Source of the DNA: Desertifilum tharense IPPAS B-1220
Lineage (GTDB): Bacteria; Cyanobacteriota; Cyanobacteriia; Cyanobacteriales; Desertifilaceae
Direction: 5' to 3'
Assembly (NCBI RefSeq): GCF_001746915.1
Contig: NZ_MJGC01000069.1
Location: 1 to 50,616 of the forward strand
DNA: 50,616 bases
Of the stretch, positions 34,837-44,332 are shown one piece after another. The notes beneath the pieces are model-generated. The model was not told the origin of the DNA and did not search any database. It saw nothing but the letters and a program-made list of their open reading frames with translations. The translations under genes were made by a program, and so were the position numbers. Numbering within the stretch: the stretch's first letter is position 1; each line of letters begins with the position of its first letter.

Positions 34837-34948
34837 AGATGGGAAAACACGCTACCAACAACGGAGTAAACTTTAACTCTAAACTTTAGTGTGAAGCATA
34901 AAGTGACTTTTTTCGAGTCTTTTGCGGGCTTCCTTACAGATTTTTCAA

Positions 34949-36634
34949 CTAAGGCATCCGTTCGTAACGATTCAGCCGTCGGATCAGGCGAATGAGTACG
35001 ATGCCCAGGACGATCGCGATCGCCAGACCCACACCCGCAAGTAGAGCATAGCCATTCACTAATAATACCGTTGCTGACACGAGTAAAGCAGCAATAATCA
35101 CGGCATAATTCGTGCCCATATTCACCCCAGTCAGCCGACGCAAGAGGCGGTCTGTTTCTGTGGAGCGTACCCGGACGCGAATATCGCCCCGTTCTAGCTT
35201 ATCGAGGGTATATTCCAAGCGACGGGGAAGACCAAACGCTGTATTGCTCACTTGTGCGGCTTGGCGGCTCAGTTCGCTAATGATGTCGTTACCCGGTGAA
35301 GTATTTCCGTTACTCATAATCTGCATTGCGTAAGGTTTGGCTACTTCCATAAAGTTAAATTCGGGATCGAGTCCTTTACCCACCCCTTCTAGGGTCGAAA
35401 ATGCTCGCATCACAAAGGTAAAGGTTGCTGGAAAGCGGAACGGCTGGTTATAAGCAATCTCATAGAGGTCATCGCTAATTTCAGCCACCGATTGGGTTTC
35501 AAATGGCTGATCCATGAAATTATCCAGCATATATTGCACCGAACGGCGCACTGGCCCCATATCTTCAGTTGGGGCTAAGGCTCCTAATTCAATTAAAGAC
35601 TTAACGACGCGATCGCCATCTTTTTGAGCAATCCCAAAAAACGTATCCATCAGCTTTTCGCGCGTCAGGGGTTGAATTTGGCCCATCATGCCAAAATCAT
35701 AAAAAATCAGCGCCCCTTCTGGACTGACGGCAATATTTCCAGGGTGGGGGTCTGCATGGAAAAAGCCATTATTCAAAATTTGCATTAAATAGGCTTTTGC
35801 CCCTAGTTGAGCCAGCAGGCGACGCTCTAACCCTGCTGCTTCCAGCGCTTCGTAATGGCTAATCTTAATTCCGGGTAAATATTCTAAGGTCAACACGCGG
35901 GGCGAAGCATAGCGCCAATAGACCCTAGGCACCTTCACCCAATCTTCGGTGCGGAAGTTGCGGCGAAACGTATCGGCGTTACGCCCTTCATTGAGATAAT
36001 CAATTTCTTCCCACAAAATCCGGCAGCATTCCTCATAAATCCCCATCCAATCTCGACCCCGACCCCAATCAGGATGGTTTTGGAAATAGCGAGTAATGCC
36101 TTTGAGAATCTCTAAATCAATTGTAAATAACTGGCGCAAGCCCGGTCGTTGAACTTTAACAACCACTTCTTCGCCGCTGTTGAGTTGGGCGCGATGCACT
36201 TGACCCAAACTCGCCGCTGCTAAAGGAGTGAGGTCGAAACTGCGATAGAGTTCGCTGATGTTTTTGCCAAGGTCTTCTAGAATAATTGCTTCGACTTTCT
36301 CCGGTTCAAAGGCCGGCACTCGGTCTTGCAGTTTTGAGAGTTCCTCAACATATTCTGCCGGGAATAGATCGGCTCGCGTGGAAAAGAGTTGCCCAACCTT
36401 AATAAAAGTCGGCCCTAGGTCTAGAAACGTTTCGCGTATCCAAATCGCTTGAGCGCGTCGGCGTGCGACTTGCTTTTCTTCCGTCATACCCCCTGCATAG
36501 CTCCAGGGTTTGCTGTTCAACCAGAGGGAACCCAGAAATAGCCAAACAAACGTCCAGATATCAATAAAACGCCGACGGCGAGAATATTTAATCCGATTCC
36601 ACCGATAAGCCTTGTTTTTATAGGCTTTTTCCAT
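34949..36634 (-). CDS. ABC1/UbiB-family atypical kinase (AarF-like)
   Basis: From ATG 36634 the protein has 561 residues; the frame is open to a TTG at 36700 and the true start is uncertain. Seen: FIKVGQLFSTRADLFP (the KxGQ motif), AAASLGQVHRAQL (the Ala-rich nucleotide loop), DPHPGNIAV and YDFGMMG (metal-binding DFG). Two hydrophobic helices occur at the C-terminus. Known: ABC1 kinases support quinone and prenyl-lipid metabolism, including plastoquinone and tocopherol, at membranes. Several paralogues exist per cyanobacterium and this one cannot be assigned to a given role. Confidence 0.9.
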   Translation of the reverse strand: MEKAYKNKAYRWNRIKYSRRRRFIDIWTFVWLFLGSLWLNSKPWSYAGGMTEEKQVARRRAQAIWIRETFLDLGPTFIKVGQLFSTRADLFPAEYVEELSKLQDRVPAFEPEKVEAIILEDLGKNISELYRSFDLTPLAAASLGQVHRAQLNSGEEVVVKVQRPGLRQLFTIDLEILKGITRYFQNHPDWGRGRDWMGIYEECCRILWEEIDYLNEGRNADTFRRNFRTEDWVKVPRVYWRYASPRVLTLEYLPGIKISHYEALEAAGLERRLLAQLGAKAYLMQILNNGFFHADPHPGNIAVSPEGALIFYDFGMMGQIQPLTREKLMDTFFGIAQKDGDRVVKSLIELGALAPTEDMGPVRRSVQYMLDNFMDQPFETQSVAEISDDLYEIAYNQPFRFPATFTFVMRAFSTLEGVGKGLDPEFNFMEVAKPYAMQIMSNGNTSPGNDIISELSRQAAQVSNTAFGLPRRLEYTLDKLERGDIRVRVRSTETDRLLRRLTGVNMGTNYAVIIAALLVSATVLLVNGYALLAGVGLAIAIVLGIVLIRLIRRLNRYERMP

Positions 36635-36783
36635 CCGAGTCACTGGTTGTGTAAGGGTTTGCGTATCCTCAGACTGAACATTCACGGAAGTTGAAAACAA
36701 GTAAAGAATAAATGAGGGATCTGCTGTCTAAGAGGTGAAGTGAGATTAGGGTTTGCCTAACCGATGTTGGCGATCTAACTTCC

Positions 36784-37125
36784 CTAGAGGGAGTTTGGCT
36801 TGGTTGAGCGATTGCGGTAGCGCTGCAACTCCGTGCGAAGTTGAGCAATTTCTGCCCGTAATTCATCAATGGTAGCTTGCAAGTCTGAGGGCTGCGAGCC
36901 ATATTTGACGAGGGTTGAGGTCGTCCGCCCTTGCATGGCTGATTCTTCAGCAGCGTTTGCGCGTTCAATCACTTGAGCGACAAACTGACGCAGGCGTTCT
37001 CGCTGTTCGGCATCAAATTTGCCGAGTTCGCTGGCCGCATCCGTGAGGTTGCGCTCAATTTCTTCGCCAACGGTTTCGGCTAAGGCTCTACCAACAAAAA
37101 AAGCGTGGACGAGAGGGTTACTCAT
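36784..37125 (-). CDS. Conserved cyanobacterial protein (DUF6825-like)
   Basis: The 113-residue protein starts MSNPLVHAFFVGRALAETVG at ATG 37125; an in-frame TTG would add two residues. It is rich in helix: GKFDAEQRERLRQFVAQVIERA and a C-terminal coiled coil (ATIDELRAEIAQLRTELQRY). No catalytic motif is visible. I recall this family as conserved in cyanobacteria and plastids without known function. It lies upstream of the ABC1-kinase gene on the same strand. Confidence 0.8.
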   Translation of the reverse strand: MSNPLVHAFFVGRALAETVGEEIERNLTDAASELGKFDAEQRERLRQFVAQVIERANAAEESAMQGRTTSTLVKYGSQPSDLQATIDELRAEIAQLRTELQRYRNRSTKPNSL

Positions 37126-37218
37126 AGTCAAACATTGGGGATGCGTTCGCCCAAAATTATAACGTGGTTCCTCCCTATCCTGCGGCCTTCTAGGGCAACA
37201 GCCAGTGAGAGCGATCGC

Positions 37219-38700
37219 TCACGGGGTATTGGGGACGATGGTATCGGCGGCGGGCGGAAGCGGGTCGGGGAAGGGCGATAAGACGGGTTCGGGTGCGGTT
37301 TGAATAGGGGGAGTGGTGGCTTCTGGTAGGGGGGTTGGTGCGGGTTCCGGTGCGGGTTCCGGTTCGGGAATCACGTCTGCCGGGGGATAGTAGGGTTCTT
37401 CGTAATCTTCGACGGGATATTCGGGTTCGATGGGGGTTTCGGGAATTACTTCGTCGGCGGGCGGGGAGTCGGGGGGCGCGTAGCTGGGTTCGTAGGGTTC
37501 TGGATTAGCGGCGGGCGGTGGCGCGACTGGGGCGGTGCGGGGGCGATTTAGGTCATTGACTTCGGGAATTGGAGCGTCGGAGGGTATGGGACGGTTGGGG
37601 AAGGATTGATCGGGAATGGGTTCGGGGGCGGGTGAGATGAAGGCGTGGCGAACGAGCCAGAAACCCGTGGCTCCGGCAGCGATCGCGATCGCGCTGCCAA
37701 TGGCAATCCAGAGAACTGGAATCGCTTGCCGCTCTGGGGGTGGAGCCGCTACTGGGGCAGGTTGAGCAACGGGGGCAGAGGGGCGAGAGGAGACGGAGGG
37801 GCGGCTGGGGGAATGAATCAGCGGTAAGGTGACGCCGGTTTGGGTGACTTCTAGTTGCGGGCGTCCGGTGTTGCCAGTCTCGCTAAGGACGGGGGTGGGG
37901 AGTAGGGCGAGCCACTCTTCTACGGTTTGAGGGCGATCGCCAGCTTCCATCTCTAGGCCGGCTAAGGTGGCGCTTTCTACCGCTAAACTGAGGCTGGGCT
38001 GCAATTGGCGAGGCGCAACTAAGGGAATGCGATCGCGCAAGGGGGCCGCAATCGGCGCTCTGCCGGTCAGCAAGCAATATAAAGTAGCCGCTAGGGCATA
38101 AATATCAGTCGCGGGGCTGCGCTTGCCTTGCGGCAAATACTGCTCGATGGGAGCATATCCTTCTGAAAGCAGACCCGTATGGGTTTGAGTGGTATCGGGG
38201 GTAAATTCGCGAGCAATGCCAAAATCAATCAGCACGACAAAATCGCTACCATGTCGCCGCATAATATTTTGGGGTTTGACATCGCGATGCAGCAGGCCGT
38301 TTTGGTGAACGACACTTAGGGCTTCTGCCACTTGGCGCAGGTAATGGACGGCTTTGACTTCCGGAAGCGGCTGCCCCGATTTAATCAATTCTGCGAGGGT
38401 TTGACCGGGGATATATTCCATGACGATGAATGACAGCCCGGACTCCTCAAAGAAGTCAAGCACTTTCACAATATTCGGATGGGCGCATTTGGCGAGGCGT
38501 TGGGCTTCGGCCACAAATTGCTGTTGAAATTTATCAAAATTGGCGTGTTGGCGCAAATTTTCATTGAGGGTTTTAAGGACAACGGATTGACCGAGATAGG
38601 TATGGGTTGCCCGGTAGGTTGTACCAAATCCACCTTGACCTAAAACTTCCGCAATGATGTACTTTCCCTCTTGAAGAACCGTTCCCGCTATCAAGTCCAT
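37219..38700 (-). CDS. Ser/Thr protein kinase, membrane-anchored with Pro-rich tail
   Basis: The 493-residue protein has a Hanks-type kinase domain at about 13-270 (GQGGFGTTY loop, Lys43, Glu66, HRDVKPQN with Asp140, LIDFG with Asp159). The APE motif is replaced by APIEQ, as in many cyanobacterial kinases. A linker leads to one membrane helix at about 328-350. The last 140 residues are rich in Pro, Glu and Tyr (PEPAPEPAPTPLPE) and lie outside the membrane. No sensor domain is recognisable in the tail. Substrates are unknown. Confidence 0.93.
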   Translation of the reverse strand: MDLIAGTVLQEGKYIIAEVLGQGGFGTTYRATHTYLGQSVVLKTLNENLRQHANFDKFQQQFVAEAQRLAKCAHPNIVKVLDFFEESGLSFIVMEYIPGQTLAELIKSGQPLPEVKAVHYLRQVAEALSVVHQNGLLHRDVKPQNIMRRHGSDFVVLIDFGIAREFTPDTTQTHTGLLSEGYAPIEQYLPQGKRSPATDIYALAATLYCLLTGRAPIAAPLRDRIPLVAPRQLQPSLSLAVESATLAGLEMEAGDRPQTVEEWLALLPTPVLSETGNTGRPQLEVTQTGVTLPLIHSPSRPSVSSRPSAPVAQPAPVAAPPPERQAIPVLWIAIGSAIAIAAGATGFWLVRHAFISPAPEPIPDQSFPNRPIPSDAPIPEVNDLNRPRTAPVAPPPAANPEPYEPSYAPPDSPPADEVIPETPIEPEYPVEDYEEPYYPPADVIPEPEPAPEPAPTPLPEATTPPIQTAPEPVLSPFPDPLPPAADTIVPNTP

Positions 38701-38836
38701 AAACTGTGACCTACATTCCCAATTTATGCGAATCCAACTAAATTGCTTGCGCTGTTAACCCTTTGAGTATAGCGGCAGTCTTAACGAATCAGGCGAACTG
38801 AAAAGCAAGCGTTGCTATCCTTGCCTTCTACCAAGA

Positions 38837-38863
38837 AAGGCACATTATCTCCTAATGTGCCTT
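38837..38863 (-). terminator. Hairpin terminator after the secreted Ig-like protein gene
   Basis: AAGGCACATTA and TAATGTGCCTT form a perfect 11-bp stem with a 5-base loop. On the minus strand it is followed by CCTTTCTTGG, a weak T-run. It lies 30 bases beyond the 38893 stop. Confidence 0.7.
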
Positions 38864-38892
38864 AAGAAAACGCAGCAAGAAGCGATTCGCAA

Positions 38893-39948
38893 TTAGCGTT
38901 GATACAGGGTAATTTGGGTGGGCGCGTCGGTGGTGCCTCGCGTGGTTGCTGTCACCACATAACTTGTCCCGGAGGACAGAATTGCCGGGGGGGGAACGCG
39001 GAGGGTAAAGTTACCGTTGGCGTCGGTTCGCACTGATTGGTTGATCAGCGTTTCGTTACCCGCACTAATGACGCCTCCTAGGACGCGAACCCTAGCCACA
39101 ACGTTGATATCAAGGGTGGCGTTGGGTTGACCTTGGCCGCTGAGGGTAAAGCCTCGCCCGGTAATGGTTTCGCCATCATTGTGACTGGTAAAGATGGGTT
39201 GCAATTCGGGTTGAACGCTAACTGGACCGGTTCCGGTTCCCGTACCGCCGAGTTGGGGGGCGACGTTGCCAGTGGCGGTGGTGGTGAAGATGGCACTTTG
39301 AGGGGCGGCGGCGTAGGTGGTTTGGTTTTGGCGTTGCAGGCGACCGATGATGATGCCTTCGTTAATGCGATCGCTCGCTTGAACGTTTAGAGTGGCAACG
39401 TATACGCCTGCGGCCACTTCTTGCGCCCGCAGTTCGCGAATGGTGCGACCATCTTGAACCATCAGGATAGAGACTTGCGAACTGGGGGTGCCGTTAACGG
39501 TGGCTAAGAAGTTGCTGCCGGGGCCGAGGGGGTTATTCGCCGCATTATGGGTAATGGAGTTAATTTCTAAGGCGGCTTGCGGTTGTTGAACGGTAAAATT
39601 CCAACCGACCGCTAGGTTCTGTCCGGCCGTGTTGCGAAATTCAATTTGAACGCGATTTTGTCCGGGCGGTAAGGGTTGGTCGGGACGGTAGCTAAAGAAG
39701 TTGCGAGTAATGGTACTGCGGTTGGTGACATCTTGACCGTTGACTAAAATTCTGACGGAGTTGGGATCGATGGCAGACCCTCCGGCCGCATCAAATTGTC
39801 CGGAAATGGCGGAGGAGGGGGGGACGTTCTGACTGTTTAAGTCAGGACTGACTTCAATGACTCGTTGGGCCAAAGCAGCAGGCGATAGCGTCAGACTAAG
39901 GAGTCCCAAGCCTGCTGTGGTGACTAGGGCTAGGAGTGGTTTACGCAT
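38893..39948 (-). CDS. Secreted protein with Ig-like/carboxypeptidase-regulatory-type domains
   Basis: The 351-residue protein starts with a clear signal peptide (MRKPLLALVTTAGLGLLSLT, cleaved after ALAQ). The mature part is beta-rich: a first domain with VSPDLNSQNVPPSSAISGQF and DPNSVRILVNGQDVT, a middle segment, a Gly/Thr linker (GGTGTGTGPVS), and a C-terminal domain with GNFTLRVPPPAI and SYVVTATTRG. This resembles bacterial Ig-like extracellular modules. There is no anchor, sortase or enzymatic motif. Function is unknown; an envelope or surface role is inferred. Confidence 0.8.
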   Translation of the reverse strand: MRKPLLALVTTAGLGLLSLTLSPAALAQRVIEVSPDLNSQNVPPSSAISGQFDAAGGSAIDPNSVRILVNGQDVTNRSTITRNFFSYRPDQPLPPGQNRVQIEFRNTAGQNLAVGWNFTVQQPQAALEINSITHNAANNPLGPGSNFLATVNGTPSSQVSILMVQDGRTIRELRAQEVAAGVYVATLNVQASDRINEGIIIGRLQRQNQTTYAAAPQSAIFTTTATGNVAPQLGGTGTGTGPVSVQPELQPIFTSHNDGETITGRGFTLSGQGQPNATLDINVVARVRVLGGVISAGNETLINQSVRTDANGNFTLRVPPPAILSSGTSYVVTATTRGTTDAPTQITLYQR

Positions 39949-40025
39949 AGAGAGTCAGGGTTTTGATGGATGATTGAGAAATTAAGCTGCTACTATTTTG
40001 CGCCATCCTTCAAGCATTGCTGGTG

Positions 40026-40946
40026 CTATTGCAGAATTTGCGCGAGCGCTGCTTGGAGGGTGGGATATTGGTAGTTAAAGCCATATTCTACAGGTCGATT
40101 GGGCAAGACCTGTTGACCTTCTAAGACTACCTTGGCTGCATCGCCTAACAAAACGTCGAGGACAAGCTCTGGAACGGGCAACCAGGACGGACGGTTGAGA
40201 ACTTCTCCGAGGGTGTTGCAAAATTCGCTCATGCGAACGGGGTTGGGGGCGGTGCCGTTGAGGACGCCTTGAACGTTGGGTTGGTGCAATGCAAAATGGA
40301 TGAGATTCACTAAGTCATCTCGGTGAATCCAAGAGAACCACTGCTGGCCGCGACCGAGGGGGCCGCCGGCAAAGAGTTTAAATGGAGGAATCATTTTTGC
40401 TAAGGCTCCTCCATCGCCCAGGACGATACCTAAGCGCACAATTACGAGACGCACGCCGAGGTCTTTGACTTTTTGAGCTTCGCTTTCCCAGGCTTGACAA
40501 ACGCTGGCAAGGAAGTCCTCCCCGGAAGGGCTGGTTTCGTCAAAGGTGGCGGTTTCGCTGGTGCCATAATAGCCGATGGCGGAGGCGTTGACGAGGACTT
40601 GGGGTTTGGTGGGGGCGATCGCGATCGCTTCGGTGAGTTTTTGCGTGGTGATTTGCCGACTGTTGAGAATTTCGCGCTTGCGATCGCTGGTCCAACGTTC
40701 GTCAGCAATGGGGACGCCTGCTAGGTTCACAACCGCATCGCAGGTGGCGATCGCCTTTTGCCAGTCTCCGGAGGCTTGCGGAGTATAGGCGAGGATTTCG
40801 ACGTTGGGAAATGCTGCCGCCGGAAAAACGCGTTGTCCCCGGACTGGATCGCGGGTTAGAACTAAAATTGAGTCGCCTGCTGCCTGGAGTTGTTCGACTA
40901 AGCGCGTCCCAACAAATCCAGTGGCCCCAGTAATCGCTACTTTCAT
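40026..40946 (-). CDS. TIGR01777 family NAD(P)-dependent epimerase (SDR39U1-like)
   Basis: The start at ATG 40946 gives MKVAITGATGFVGTRLVEQL, the extended SDR glycine motif; a TTG 21 bases upstream is less likely. The 306-residue protein has VNLAGVPI, NASAIGYYG (the catalytic Tyr-containing YYG segment), a WFSWIHRDDLVNLI segment and a C-terminal DUF1731 part (RPSWLPVPELVLDVLLG, AAKVVLEGQQVLP). Known: TIGR01777 proteins are linked to cell-division regulation in some bacteria, but the substrate is undefined. It stands alone in its strand block. Confidence 0.9.
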   Translation of the reverse strand: MKVAITGATGFVGTRLVEQLQAAGDSILVLTRDPVRGQRVFPAAAFPNVEILAYTPQASGDWQKAIATCDAVVNLAGVPIADERWTSDRKREILNSRQITTQKLTEAIAIAPTKPQVLVNASAIGYYGTSETATFDETSPSGEDFLASVCQAWESEAQKVKDLGVRLVIVRLGIVLGDGGALAKMIPPFKLFAGGPLGRGQQWFSWIHRDDLVNLIHFALHQPNVQGVLNGTAPNPVRMSEFCNTLGEVLNRPSWLPVPELVLDVLLGDAAKVVLEGQQVLPNRPVEYGFNYQYPTLQAALAQILQ

Positions 40947-41192
40947 ACAGATTATTCTGCCGGACAAAGTTTTTAGGTAATTGTTTACTTTTCATAGCAC
41001 AAGCCGATGGGGTGCGGGGACTTGTACCCAATCCTACAGAGGCGACCGAATTCTTTTTTCCAGTTTTTCCCAAAAATATTTCTTTTAGTAGATGCAATAT
41101 TTTATAGTGATGAATTGTAAAGTGTTTTTTGCTTTCTCTGACAACTGCTTCTTTTCCCCAACTCAGTTCTATCAAGCCCTTGTGATACCTGT

Positions 41193-41603
41193 ATGGATGA
41201 TGCACAATATCCAACTCGCGGTCAGCTCGAACGTCAGCTCTCTCAACAAATTCAAGCCTGGTACCGGACGCAATTGGGCCATCAACCCAGTAAAGTCACC
41301 TGCCAATTGTTTGATGAAGCTTTAGCTATTTTGTTAGAAGATTCTCTGACTCAACCCGAACAACTTTTAGCCAATAACGGTCAAGAAGAATTGGCTGAAC
41401 AAGTCCGATCTAATATCGATGATGTGATTCAACCTCGCTTGAAAACCCTCATTGAGGAAATCATAAAAGTCGAAGTTGTAGAAATTTTGAGCGATGCCAA
41501 ACTTACAACCGGCCGTACAGGAATGATCGCTGTTTTAGCGGAAACTCCAAAAGTGAGAAACCCATCTTCCATTCCCAAAGGAAAACTCTTCAGAAAAGAG
41601 TAA
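41193..41603 (+). CDS. MpsC/DUF2294 domain protein
   Basis: The 136-residue protein matches DUF2294: RGQLERQLSQQIQAWYRTQLG, KVTCQLFDEALAILLEDSLTQ, and VEVVEILSDAKLTTGRTGMIAVLAE. Known: the domain is named for MpsC of the Na+-translocating membrane-potential system, although many members are stand-alone and uncharacterised. No membrane helix is seen. The 3' end overlaps the end of the convergent response-regulator gene by 14 bases. Confidence 0.85.
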   Translation: MDDAQYPTRGQLERQLSQQIQAWYRTQLGHQPSKVTCQLFDEALAILLEDSLTQPEQLLANNGQEELAEQVRSNIDDVIQPRLKTLIEEIIKVEVVEILSDAKLTTGRTGMIAVLAETPKVRNPSSIPKGKLFRKE

Positions 41604-42078
41604 AGGGCAAACTGAGGTAACGATTCACTACGGTTTCTAAGTCGTCTAGCATATAGGGCTTGCTGAGATAATCATCGCAGCCAGCCCGTAGTAGGCGATC
41701 GCGATCTTGGGTTGAAGCCAGAGCCGTCAGTGCAACAATGGGGATAGTCGTCGTTAAGGGATTGCTTTTGAGTTGTTCAATGAGGTCGAAGCCGCTCAGG
41801 TAAGGCAGCAAAATATCCAATAAAATTAGGTCAGGACGCTCAGATAGGGCGAGTTTCAAGGCAGAAGGCCCATCGCGAGCAACTACGGCGCTACAGTCGA
41901 ACATATCGATGGCGCAAGCCACAAGCAGCAAACTGTCTTCATCGTCATCAACTGCTAAAATCAGCGGCTTGGTGCGATGGGTCAAAAAGTTCGTATGGTC
42001 AAAGGTGGCTAAGTCATCCATTCTGAAGTTGGGAAGAATTGGGGACAATCGCTGGCAATCAAGTTCTTGACAGGTCAT
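41590..42078 (-). CDS. Single-domain response regulator (REC only)
   Basis: The 162-residue protein is a lone receiver: ILAVDDDEDSLLLV (acidic pocket), LILLDILLPYLSG with the phospho-acceptor Asp, VALTALAS and the LSKPY lysine. It has a 35-residue N-terminal extension before the domain, so an internal ATG may be the true start. There is no output domain. Which kinase it serves is unknown. It overlaps the convergent gene by 14 bases, so transcription through the shared end may interfere. Confidence 0.9.
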   Translation of the reverse strand: MTCQELDCQRLSPILPNFRMDDLATFDHTNFLTHRTKPLILAVDDDEDSLLLVACAIDMFDCSAVVARDGPSALKLALSERPDLILLDILLPYLSGFDLIEQLKSNPLTTTIPIVALTALASTQDRDRLLRAGCDDYLSKPYMLDDLETVVNRYLSLPFTLF

Positions 42079-42484
42079 GTTGAACTTAACGAAGCATTCC
42101 CAACAGCGGTATCTAGCGCTAGCCCAGGATTGGCTCGAAGAACGCGGCTTGAGGTTGAGGGATTCTGAGTCGTGCAGTCAGTTATCCTTCAAGCTAAAGA
42201 CCTTACTTGTAGTGTTTCGCTATCGTCCTATTTTGTCATAAAGATTCAGATTTTTTTAATGATGTTGTAAATTTACTCAGCATTTTGCTCAAAAATGGGG
42301 TCTCAAGGCGCTGAAGATGGCGATCGCTTGGGGAGTGTACCGCAGGAAATTTGATGCTCATACAACCGGCTGTAAGGCATTGAGAGAGACACATTCTGAG
42401 ATTTGAGTCCCTCAAAATCAAGCTCTTTCAATCCCAAGGGATCGCCTTGTCTCCCAAAATCTACTACAGTAAGAAAAAATCGGC
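42079..42484. other. Intergenic region with no recognised gene
   Basis: These 406 bases lie between the divergently oriented REC and phytol-kinase-like genes and must hold both promoters. They contain scattered short inverted repeats and a HIP1-like site but no recognisable gene or RNA. Short open frames here lack family similarity. Confidence 0.5.
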
Positions 42485-43207
42485 TTGTTTAACGGATTGT
42501 CATTAACTCCTGTGATTGCGTTAGAGTCTGCGATTAACTTAGAACTTCAGTTTGCGGTTGTGGGATTGTGGTTGGGGGTGGTTTTCCTGCTAGCCGCTTG
42601 GTTGTATCGCCTCAATCCGACTTATTCAGAAGCGGTTCGCAAAGTGGTTCACATTGGGACGGGGAATGTGATTTTGCTGGCGTGGTGGCTAGATATTCCA
42701 GCTTGGGTGGGAATTTCAGCTTCTATTGTGTTTAGCGCGATCGCCTTTTTGTCCTATTATTTTCCCATTTTGCCCGGAATTAATGGCGTCGGTCGTCAAA
42801 GCTGGGGGACCTTCTTCTATGCAGTCAGCATTGGCTTGCTGATTGCTGCCTTTTGGCCGCTGCAACAACCCCAATTTGCCGCATTAGGCATTTTAACCAT
42901 GACTTGGGGCGATGGTCTAGCCGCCTTAGTTGGGCAACGCTTTGGCAAGCATCCTTACCGAGTGTGGGGGATGCAAAAAAGCTGGGAAGGTAGCGCCACT
43001 ATGTTTGGCATTAGCTATCTTGTTTGCTGGCTGATTTTCTGGGCGGTGTATGGCAGTCTTTGGCAAACTTGGTTAATACCTGTTGGCGTAGCTTTGGTGG
43101 CGACGGTTTTGGAAGCGTTTTCTAAATTGGGAATTGATAATTTAACCGTGCCAATTGGCAGTGCTGCCTGTGCTTTTTTACTGTATAACTGGCTACATTT
43201 TATTTAA
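42485..43207 (+). CDS. Phytol/farnesol kinase-like membrane protein (phosphatidate cytidylyltransferase family)
   Basis: The 240-residue product has about seven membrane helices. SEAVRKVVHIGTGNVILLAW, TWGDGLAALVGQRFGKHPY and KSWEGSATMF are the family motifs; the Asp of GDG is the presumed active-site residue. Known: the homologue in Synechocystis and the plant VTE5 phosphorylate phytol for tocopherol recycling. No ATG is available near the start: TTG 42485 is used here and GTG 42512 is possible, so the start is uncertain. Confidence 0.8.
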   Translation: MFNGLSLTPVIALESAINLELQFAVVGLWLGVVFLLAAWLYRLNPTYSEAVRKVVHIGTGNVILLAWWLDIPAWVGISASIVFSAIAFLSYYFPILPGINGVGRQSWGTFFYAVSIGLLIAAFWPLQQPQFAALGILTMTWGDGLAALVGQRFGKHPYRVWGMQKSWEGSATMFGISYLVCWLIFWAVYGSLWQTWLIPVGVALVATVLEAFSKLGIDNLTVPIGSAACAFLLYNWLHFI

Positions 43208-43621
43208 TTGAATAGCAAATTTTGCATAACGTTCAACTTGAGCAGTTTGTTTGAGAACCTTCGGTTAAATCAATCGATTATTGAGCAATCTTCAAGTAAC
43301 GCTATGGATTTAATTCAGGCATGTGAATGCAATTTTCCAACAGACAATAAGCATAAATTCTTATCGAGATTTTCTCTTTCAATTGGACTATATAGAAATT
43401 AGTAGATCGAGACTCTGACATAGAGCCTAAGTTCTCTCTCGTGGAAGTGGTATAGACCGTTTCCAATGTTTAAATTTTAAGGAAATCAGCTTGGAGGCTT
43501 AGAACCTTTGGCAAATGGCCTGCAAGCTGAAAACTTGCTGTAGCCTGGGAATTTGAGGCTGCAAAAATGAGAAAATCATAAAATTTTTGAGAAAATCACA
43601 ACAATTATTTACAATAATGTT
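43208..43621. other. AT-rich intergenic region with a small hairpin
   Basis: No gene is supported in these 414 bases. A 64-codon frame directly after the stop at 43207 has no family likeness. Near 43530 the sequence GCAAGCTGAAAACTTGC forms a small hairpin, which could be a terminator or part of an RNA; I cannot tell. Confidence 0.4.
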
Positions 43622-44299
43622 ATGCTTTTTAACAATAAAACTCAGATTTTTTATTCTAACTTACCCCTTTTGGGACAAAAACCCAGTCTTCAGGGGGTGC
43701 CAGAAGTCGCTGGGGTGTGGCGTATCCATTGGCAACTCGGAGAAACCACCCTGCGTTCTACCTTTTATACGCAATTTGACCAAATCTGCCTTTTATGGGG
43801 AATTCTTTCGTTAATTATTTTTACAACCGCCCAGTTTTCTCCCATCAGTTGGACAACCCAAGCAGTATGGTGGACAATGGTGAGTCTAGTTGGAGCGATC
43901 GCAACCCACTATCTCACCCCAGCCTGGTTTAGAAAAGAGGGATTCGGCTGGGTTATCGATTTATGGGTTGGCTTGATGCTGCTGGGTACCCTAATTAGCG
44001 ATTTGGGAATCTTTGCAGGTTGGGGACTTGTGTTGATGAACCTGTGTCCCTTATGGTTGGGAATCAGCGGGATCGGCTATTTTCAGACCGCCTGGGGAAT
44101 GCGATCGCGCACCTTACTTTTAATTGCAGGATTGCATTTTGCGGCAATTGCTGCTTTACCGTGGGTGATGGATTGGCAATTCCTGTTTACAGGACTCATT
44201 CTAGGGTTGAGTGGCGTGATTTTGGCAGAATTTCAATGGGATGCCTTTGGCGGACCTTGTGTCAATCAGTTTAAAGCCTCCTCCAAAACCCACCCCTAA
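43622..44299 (+). CDS. Conserved cyanobacterial membrane protein of unknown function
   Basis: The 225-residue protein has a hydrophilic N-terminal part (VPEVAGVWRIHWQLGETTL) and five to six membrane helices (LWGILSLIIFTTAQF, VWWTMVSLVGAI, LWVGLMLLGTLI, LLLIAGLHFAAIAAL, LFTGLILGLSGVI). No domain is recognised. It starts at ATG 43622 without a clear ribosome-binding site. The gene precedes the DUF924 gene by 33 bases on the same strand. Confidence 0.7.
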   Translation: MLFNNKTQIFYSNLPLLGQKPSLQGVPEVAGVWRIHWQLGETTLRSTFYTQFDQICLLWGILSLIIFTTAQFSPISWTTQAVWWTMVSLVGAIATHYLTPAWFRKEGFGWVIDLWVGLMLLGTLISDLGIFAGWGLVLMNLCPLWLGISGIGYFQTAWGMRSRTLLLIAGLHFAAIAALPWVMDWQFLFTGLILGLSGVILAEFQWDAFGGPCVNQFKASSKTHP

Positions 44300-44332
44300 A
44301 CTCTGCACTCTTTCTCTACCGGGTTTTAGCTT

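Noticed and set aside
43208..43402. A 64-codon frame starting at the stop of the phytol-kinase-like gene
   Set aside because: Starts with TTG, lacks a ribosome-binding site and family likeness; treated as non-coding.
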